From NCBI GenBank assembly GCA_023634235.1, contig JAMKCF010000007.1, positions 16,994,592-17,058,591 on the forward strand: a DNA stretch of 64,000 nt, given 5' to 3'. Below are positions 58,164 to 64,000 of this stretch, piece by piece (position 1 is the stretch's first letter; every line of letters begins with the position of its first letter). The translations under genes were made by a program, and so were the position numbers. The notes under the pieces are model-generated. The model did not search any database. It saw only the letters and a program-made list of their open reading frames with translations, and had not been told where the DNA came from. Source of the stretch: Pisaster brevispinus. Its lineage: Eukaryota > Echinodermata > Asteroidea > Forcipulatida > Asteriidae.

Positions 58164-59834
58164 TCAGTATTCGGTACAAATGTCTGCGTATGTACTCTGA
58201 TTCACGGACTTATTCATTATTGTTTGGGTGGTGGCCGTTTGCGAGGGCTGTAGATCCAGTTCAGCATATGCCAGTCCATCAACGTTCTTCTGTTGGGGAC
58301 CGATGTCTTCCGTATCGGAGATGATGGGGCGACTTCTTGGTCCTTTCTCCGGCATGGTGTAGATAGACTCCCCGTTGTCGATGCACAACGTTCCGCCATC
58401 GTTATCAATCGCTGATGAAGAGGACACCACGTACCTCCGGATCTCCGGACCTGTCTTATCAGGGAGGGTATACAGCACTTCAGCCTGAGTTGTGAAATCA
58501 CTTGGGATCTGTCTGTTTTGTTCTCCTGTTTTGTCGACCGGGACTTGGTCGTACGTTGGTCCGCTTTCATCCCCGTCGGTGACAACTATCTCATATATTG
58601 GGGGATTCTGATTTGGTATAACCGCCGTCTGGCCTGGTCCGGTGGGCTTGTGTTTGTTCTTAATCAAGTAGCATCCAAGCAAAGCTATGATTATCAGAAA
58701 GAAGATTGCACCCAGAACTCCGCCCACGATAAATACTGTGCTAGACGCCGCGGTGTTCATAGCATTGCTTTCATTTGAAGTCCGTTCTGTAGCGGTTGTC
58801 GTGAAGGAGTGGTCGGTCGCCGTCGAAGTCAAAGGAAGAACGACTAGCAACGATTCGTTGTCACTTGTAAAGTCTGTGCCGTCGTATAAAGATGCGATGC
58901 ATCTGATCTGAGCGTTGTGAAACTCTTCTAGCGTCACGTTTATAATCTGCAGAATTTTTCCATCGTTTTCAAGTTCAAACTGACCGTCAAGGTTTTGCAG
59001 GACTGCTTGGTTAACCTCAACTTCAGGGATGCCGTCTTTGAGCACCCGCCATTCATATTTACTCACCATCTGTTGCGGCGTAGACCTAAAGTCACACGTG
59101 AACGATGCGTTTTCGTGTTCGTGTCGCGTCAAATGAGAGGGTGAGATGGAGACAGTCGTTGGTATCTGAAGAGGCGTAATGGAGCAACCCGGACCATTGT
59201 AATAGGGACCAGCTACACATGTAAACTCTCTCATGTTGTCAGCCTTGGTCAGCACACGCTGAAGTGAGTACAGTTCACCTGGCTGTGTATAGTCCTGAAA
59301 ACCTAGTCGATTGGTTAAACTTGGTTGAGATTTGTACCAGGTCAATGAGCTGCTGGGATCCTGGGTAGAGAGCGCACACTTGAGTGTAGTCTCTGTGCCG
59401 ACCGCCGGTCTCGTTGGTTCAAACGTGCAAGACGGATTGTACTTCGGCAGAGGTATGACAGTCAATAAGGCACGAGAAGACTGCTCTCTTTGAATTGGGT
59501 TATAAAATTCCAACTCGCACCAGTATTCACCACTATCCTCTGGTTGAGCGTTCCGGATAGTAAGTTGATATTGTCGATTACCAACATAAGTGTTGAACTT
59601 GAATGTTGTTGAACATCTGTTGGCAATTGCAACATTGCCCCTATACCACTTAAAATAATAAATAGTTGTGCTGCAGAAAGTTGCATACTGCGAGTCACAA
59701 GTCAACGTTGCGTCTTCCCCCTCGTAAACAGTTACACTACTAGGACCTCTAGTGAAATATTGAGCATCTTGGGGCTGGAAGACAAATGTCAGCAAAAAGA
59801 CCAAGACAACAAAAAGATTTGGACTCAATGCCAT
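58164..59834 (-). CDS. ITIM-bearing Ig-domain receptor 4
   Basis: The predicted protein is 556 residues from the chosen start at 59834 (same MALSPNLFVVLVF signal peptide and ATGG context as receptor 3); the frame is open 11 codons upstream to 59867. Numbering from that upstream Met: D1 Cys57/Cys117 with extra pair Cys65/Cys85, D2 Cys164/Cys217 with outer pair Cys147/Cys228, D3 Cys258/Cys323, transmembrane helix about 376-402. The tail matches receptor 3, with ITIM LAYAEL at Tyr534 and STYADI at Tyr560, 26 residues apart, plus TYDQV and IYTMP tyrosines. It differs from receptor 3 chiefly in D1 and by an 11-residue insertion in the stalk (TERTSNESNAM). Likely an inhibitory cell-surface receptor; ligand unknown. 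Confidence 0.88.
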   Translation of the reverse strand: MALSPNLFVVLVFLLTFVFQPQDAQYFTRGPSSVTVYEGEDATLTCDSQYATFCSTTIYYFKWYRGNVAIANRCSTTFKFNTYVGNRQYQLTIRNAQPEDSGEYWCELEFYNPIQREQSSRALLTVIPLPKYNPSCTFEPTRPAVGTETTLKCALSTQDPSSSLTWYKSQPSLTNRLGFQDYTQPGELYSLQRVLTKADNMREFTCVAGPYYNGPGCSITPLQIPTTVSISPSHLTRHEHENASFTCDFRSTPQQMVSKYEWRVLKDGIPEVEVNQAVLQNLDGQFELENDGKILQIINVTLEEFHNAQIRCIASLYDGTDFTSDNESLLVVLPLTSTATDHSFTTTATERTSNESNAMNTAASSTVFIVGGVLGAIFFLIIIALLGCYLIKNKHKPTGPGQTAVIPNQNPPIYEIVVTDGDESGPTYDQVPVDKTGEQNRQIPSDFTTQAEVLYTLPDKTGPEIRRYVVSSSSAIDNDGGTLCIDNGESIYTMPEKGPRSRPIISDTEDIGPQQKNVDGLAYAELDLQPSQTATTQTIMNKSVNQSTYADICTEY

Positions 59835-60310
59835 GATAATCTTGACTGTGGAGATGAGATATATCAACGAGAAGGTATTCCACAGCTAATGTGTGACTTA
59901 CATCCACTATGTGCTGTAGAGGAATAATTCACGAGACTGTGTTTCTCTAAATTTGATTTCACATTGAGATCAAACCAATCATGTGACATTACATCATGAC
60001 GTTCCAATGGGAGCCCACACACTGCGTCGAAACCAGAGAAAAACTGACCGCTGATTGGTCAACGCTGTTAATGCCAGCAAGTGTTTAAAACTACATCTAC
60101 GATGCAGACAAAACAACGGCTGATTCCGGCTAAAGAAATCAGGATATGAAGTTGCTGTTTTCCCCCGCCAGGCCCAAATTAGTAATTGTAGACATTTACA
60201 CGTACAAGGAAATACAACGCAACAGTGTGGTTTTAAGTTCAATATACAAGGACAGTTTTTTCACTTAAAAATGGAAACCAAAATGAAACCCAAATGAAAA
60301 GGATGGAAAC

Positions 60311-60602
60311 AATTCGTCACGCGTACCATGAAGTGACCTGTCTGTCAGAAATAATAAATTTTTGCAAATTGGGTTTAACACAAATTATTATTATTCTAAT
60401 CATTACTGTTAACATTTTCAGTAGGCTTGAATATCTATTAAATAAAAGTTGTGTAATTACACTAATTGGTAAAAACGTAGTAAGCAAATTCCGAAAAAAA
60501 GGCAGTTTGACCAATAGTGCAACTTCAATCGCGATTTTCTCCAAACACGTTTTGGGGGGACTGTGAACGAGATAGGTCACTTCGTGGTAGGCGTGACGAA
60601 TT
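60311..60602. mobile_element. 292-bp MITE upstream of receptor 4
   Basis: The 29-bp ends are inverted repeats with two mismatches, sharing AATTCGTCACGC at the left and GCGTGACGAATT at the right, with a GAAGTGACCT-type inner part. The element is absent from the sister locus near 49030, where 'ggatggaaacaa' continues differently. No clear target duplication was found. Confidence 0.7.
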
Positions 60603-60684
60603 AAAGGATTCCCTTTCTGTGAACACATTGGTATTTACTCGGACTGTGCAAACTGTGTACTGTTTTTGAGAAGGGCCTGTCCCT

Positions 60685-60840
60685 TTTCTGGGTCAGTTTG
60701 ACCCGGGCTTTGTCTAAATGACTTAGATTCCGAAATCAAATTGTATTTTTGAACTTAGTTTCTGCGTCAGCCTGACCCAGAATGTGGGTCAGGTCACCTT
60801 TGACCCGGAATCTCAGTCAATTCTGAACCAGGAGTTTTTT
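60685..60840. repeat. Dispersed GGGTCA/TGACCC repeat
   Basis: The stretch is dense in GGGTCA and TGACCC words and ends in 'ggagttttt'. Related stretches occur at about 5160-5340, 11083-11260, 44620-45310, 56155-56360 and 62070-63610. They look like one family of short repeats spread over the whole window. Confidence 0.6.
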
Positions 60841-62086
60841 AAAGTGTATCCTTAAGAAAAAGGAAAATTGAAAAGTTAGAAATTGCTTAAACTTTTTCTT
60901 AAAAGAGATTGCTTGGTACTGGTTGCCCGTAAACTTCCTCATTTGACATGACTTTTACTTTCATTAGTCAGCTTGGTGTGTCTGAGGGGAAAACCAACAT
61001 TTACTTCCTTCAAAAACAATTCATACAACAATATTATAAATAACATTAAAAAACCAACCAAATTGACGAACCCTGATTTATTCATCAGATAAGCAGTAAT
61101 ATTTTCTTAAGGAAAGTCTAATGGCTCTATAATTGTGTTTTTACCCTCACACCCACATGAATTAAGCAATGCATACTCAGTACTTATATTACCCAAGTTC
61201 TGTGAAAAATACAATCCACAGGTATTTTGTTTGTTCTATATATGGGCTCTAATCCTTTGATATGTGTCTTGCCTCTATTTGGGCATACCAAAAACCGAAC
61301 TTAAAAACTGATGGTCTGTCCTCAGTTTCAGATAGAACTTTCTGAATTGTGGTACCAGAGTAAAACCTTTTTTTTTTTTTTTTTTTTTGGGGGGGGGTTT
61401 CAGCTTGTGAGTATGGGTGGACACACGGAAGGGCCCCTGTGTGGTCTCTGACACAATTGAACAATCGGTCTTCCACAGCAAAATAGCAAAATTCTTAAAT
61501 TTTCATTATAGGCCTATTTGTAAGACACTTTTGGTAAATTGAGGGAAATTTTCCGTTCCAAACTAAATGGTTTTGAATATAACTTTTTCTATCTCGGCCT
61601 CTTTTTACACTTTTGTCCCGTGTTTGCGAACTCTGTACTTGCTTTTCTCAAAAGATAATTTTTCGAGGCTATCTTGCCGTGAAAATGCCACAATGGACCC
61701 CGTAAAGTTTTTCTTTGTCCAATTGGACCCCTCGGAGGAGTCTTAAGAAAGGGAATAACAGAGCAGCAAGAGTAGGGCCCCTAAACCCGATCCGTACGCG
61801 TGGGCATACGCACACACCCTCACGGGTGCTGGCTTGTGGGGTCCTGCTAATGTTGTTCTATTATTTCCTTTTCTGAAGAATTTACACGCGGGGTCCGAGT
61901 TGAACAAAGAATTCCCTTGTGTGGGGTCCATTGTTCTGTTGTGATTTGGAACCCAAAATAACGTGTGTGTGCGTGTTTTTGGTTTTTGTTTTACAGTTTA
62001 TGTACATTACATACAAAGGTAATAAGAAGTGGTTACATAATTTATTTGATACGTTGACTCTAAATACTTCCGGGTCAGAGTTGACC

Positions 62087-62514
62087 TAGCCTTTTGTCAA
62101 GGCCTTCGTGGCTTAGACAGCTTCATATAGCCACGATCCCAAGCGACTGGAAGGGCAGACCACGCACGTGAGTGGCGAAGCCACGAGGGCCTTTTCCAAC
62201 TTGTTTGCCGTTTCTAATGTTTGTCTTTATAATCTCGATTGTTGCTACCAAAACGGTAGCAGAAGTTCAAACCAATCAGAGTCGACGGGGGTCAGTTGGT
62301 CAGCATACATTAACATATTAACGGCAAACGTCTCGTCGTGTGTATCATCAGGTACTTATTTGCATACAAGTTATGAATAATGCACGTTTCATTCTTTATG
62401 AATAATTCATATAAAAAAAAAACAAGTTGGAAAAAACTCGCGTGTGTGGTCTCCCGTTCTAGTCGCTCCGCTGTTAACAAAGTTGTCCAAGCCACGAAAG
62501 CCTCGACAAAAGCT
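62087..62514. mobile_element. Mutator-like miniature element with ~110-bp TIRs
   Basis: The arms 62087-62206 and 62419-62514 are long inverted repeats sharing GCCTTTTGTC-type ends, CGTGGCTT and TTCCAACTTGTTT. The element is flanked by an exact 10-bp duplication, AGAGTTGACC (62077-62086 and 62515-62524). Long TIRs plus a 9-11-bp duplication are the hallmark of Mutator-like elements. It has no transposase. It inserted in a GGGTCA-family repeat. Confidence 0.75.
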
Positions 62515-62519
62515 AGAGT

Positions 62520-63447
62520 TGACCCGGATTCCGAGTCCATCTTTGGGATCAGTATAACCCGGATTCCGAGTCCATCTTTGGGATCAGTATGACCCGGATT
62601 CTGAGTCCATCTTTGAGATCAGTATGACCCTGATTCTGAGTCCATCTTTGGGATCAGTATGACCCTGATTCTGAGTCCATCTTTGGGATCAGTATGACCC
62701 GGATTCCGAGTCCATCTTTGGGATCAGTATGACCCGGATTCCGAGTCCATGTTTGGGATCAGTATGACCCGGATTCCGAGTCCATGTTTGGGATCAGTAT
62801 GACCCGGATTCCGAGTCCATCTTTGGGATCAGTATGACCCGGATTCCGAGTCCATCTTTGGGATCAGTATGACCCGGATTCCGAGTCCATCTTTGGGATC
62901 AGTATGACCCTGATTCCGAGTCCATCTTTGGGATCAGTATAACCCGGATTCTGAGTCCATCTTGGGGATCAGTATAACCCGGACTCCGAGTCCATCTTTG
63001 GGATCAGTATGACCCGGATTCTGAGTCCATCTTTGAGATCAGTATGACCCTGATTCTGAGTCCATCTTTGGGATCAGTATGACCCTGATTCTGAGTCCAT
63101 CTTTGGGATCAGTATGACCCGGATTCCGAGTCCATCTTTGGGATCAGTATGACCCGGATTCCGAGTCCATGTTTGGGATCAGTATGACCCGGATTCCGAG
63201 TCCATGTTTGGGATCAGTATGACCCGGATTCCGAGTCCATCTTTGGGATCAGTATGACCCGGATTCCGAGTCCATCTTTGGGATCAGTATGACCCGGATT
63301 CCGAGTCCATCTTTGGGATCAGTATGACCCTGATTCCGAGTCCATCTTTGGGATCAGTATAACCCGGATTCTGAGTCCATCTTGGGGATCAGTATAACCC
63401 GGACTCCGAGTCCATCTTGGGGATCAGTATAACCCGGACTCCGAGTC
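62520..63447. repeat. 35-bp satellite with 420-bp higher-order repeat
   Basis: About 26.5 tandem copies of a 35-bp unit, each containing a variant of TGACCCGGATTCCGAGTCCA. Sequence variants recur at a spacing of 420 bases (twelve units): the 'tttgagatcag' variant at about 62610 and 63030, and the 'ccatgtttggg' pair at about 62747 and 63167. A twelve-unit block was therefore duplicated as a whole. The unit is related to the dispersed GGGTCA/TGACCC repeats that flank it. Confidence 0.9.
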
Positions 63448-64000
63448 TAAATGACCTAGAAACGGGATGAACTGAATTATTATCCCAATGACCTCAGTTC
63501 CCGGGTCAACCTGACTTTCAAGTCTTTTTTCCGGGGTCAGCCTGACCCAGAAAGTTGGCCATTCCCCCCTGGGACCCGAAATCCGAGCCAATTCCCACCT
63601 GGGAGTTTTTAGACTGTGCAGGTGGCTGGAACCATACCATATAAGTAGTCTGAGTATGCGTGCACTGCGCTTTAGGTTGATCCACTCTATTGTATTTAGT
63701 CTGTTGGTGGCTAAAGTGTGTCTAGAATGTCCAATATCAAATAATGTGGCATGAAATTAAAGCAAATTCGGAATCTTTTGTCTTACTATAACTTCAATAC
63801 AAACATCTTAACTCTCTGGGTGTGTGCAGAAACTGATCGTAGTGTTTCCTTTACTCGAACATGGTGATGTCAGAAGGTAACTCGCTCTATAAATTGACCA
63901 ACCATACCAGTGATTATTCAAAAACGTCCTTTGCTATTTACAGTAAAAGTTGACACTTTGCTTTCATCAAAAACATTGGTTCTTTAAACATTGATAAGTG
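63448..64000. other. Right edge, no gene seen
   Basis: The first ~160 bases continue the GGGTCA/TGACCC repeat that hosts the satellite, ending in 'gggagttttt'. Beyond this the DNA is AT-rich and I see no coding frame, RNA gene or element end. Confidence 0.5.

Larger units (their letters stand above)
53805..61370. repeat. Segmental duplication unit 4 (minus-strand receptor locus)
   Basis: This is the second copy of 43975-49560, in the same orientation. It is longer because of the insertion between about 53905 and 55595, which splits 'ccaaattgtattt' from 'gtgaagcaaattacgaagg' (joined near 44050 in unit 3), and because of a MITE at 60311. The DNA from 56700 to 58160 is AT-rich and non-coding, and aligns with 45540-46950. 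Confidence 0.82.

Noticed and set aside
62520..63447. CRISPR-like array
   Set aside because: The units are contiguous 35-bp repeats without unique spacers, in an animal genome. It is a satellite.

Overview
The window is animal nuclear DNA. It is AT-rich, holds widely spaced genes and is packed with transposable elements. The four convincing genes encode type I membrane proteins with immunoglobulin (Ig) folds. Together with a Penelope-like retroelement, hAT-type and Mutator-like non-autonomous elements and Helitron-like arrays, this suggests an invertebrate deuterostome such as an echinoderm, hemichordate or lancelet. I cannot name the species from sequence alone.

Layout. (1) 0-12.4 kb: a tandem segmental duplication of about 5.6 kb, each copy with one plus-strand receptor gene (832-2418 and 6448-8508). 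A copy of the leftmost 5' flank recurs at 12.2 kb without a gene. (2) 12.4-17.3 kb: intergenic DNA with two inverted-repeat elements. (3) 17.3-43.6 kb: a 26-kb stack of nested, protein-less elements. Each intact unit starts AGGTGTTCGG, carries the inverted copy CCGAACACCT near its 3' end, then a hairpin and a terminal CTAG. This matches Helitron-like elements with asymmetric terminal inverted repeats. The nesting can be resolved: thirteen 3' ends are visible, and removing the inserts restores the same lengths as uninterrupted copies. (4) 43.9-61.4 kb: a second duplication, each copy with one minus-strand receptor gene (46959-48602 and 58164-59834). Between the copies lies a decayed Penelope-like element with further elements nested beside it. 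(5) 61.4-64 kb: a Mutator-like miniature element and a 35-bp satellite with a 420-bp higher-order repeat.

Biology. All four receptors share signal peptide, three Ig domains, stalk, one transmembrane helix and tyrosine-bearing tail. Their second Ig domains share an extra flanking cysteine pair, so the two gene pairs look like distant paralogues. The minus-strand pair has two C-terminal ITIM-type motifs (LAYAEL and STYADI) about 25 residues apart, the layout that recruits SHP phosphatases in vertebrate inhibitory receptors. The plus-strand pair lacks ITIMs and carries a Grb2-type YEN motif instead. Within each pair the membrane-distal domain and stalk differ most. The cluster therefore resembles a recently expanded paired immune-receptor locus. 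Function is inferred from sequence only.
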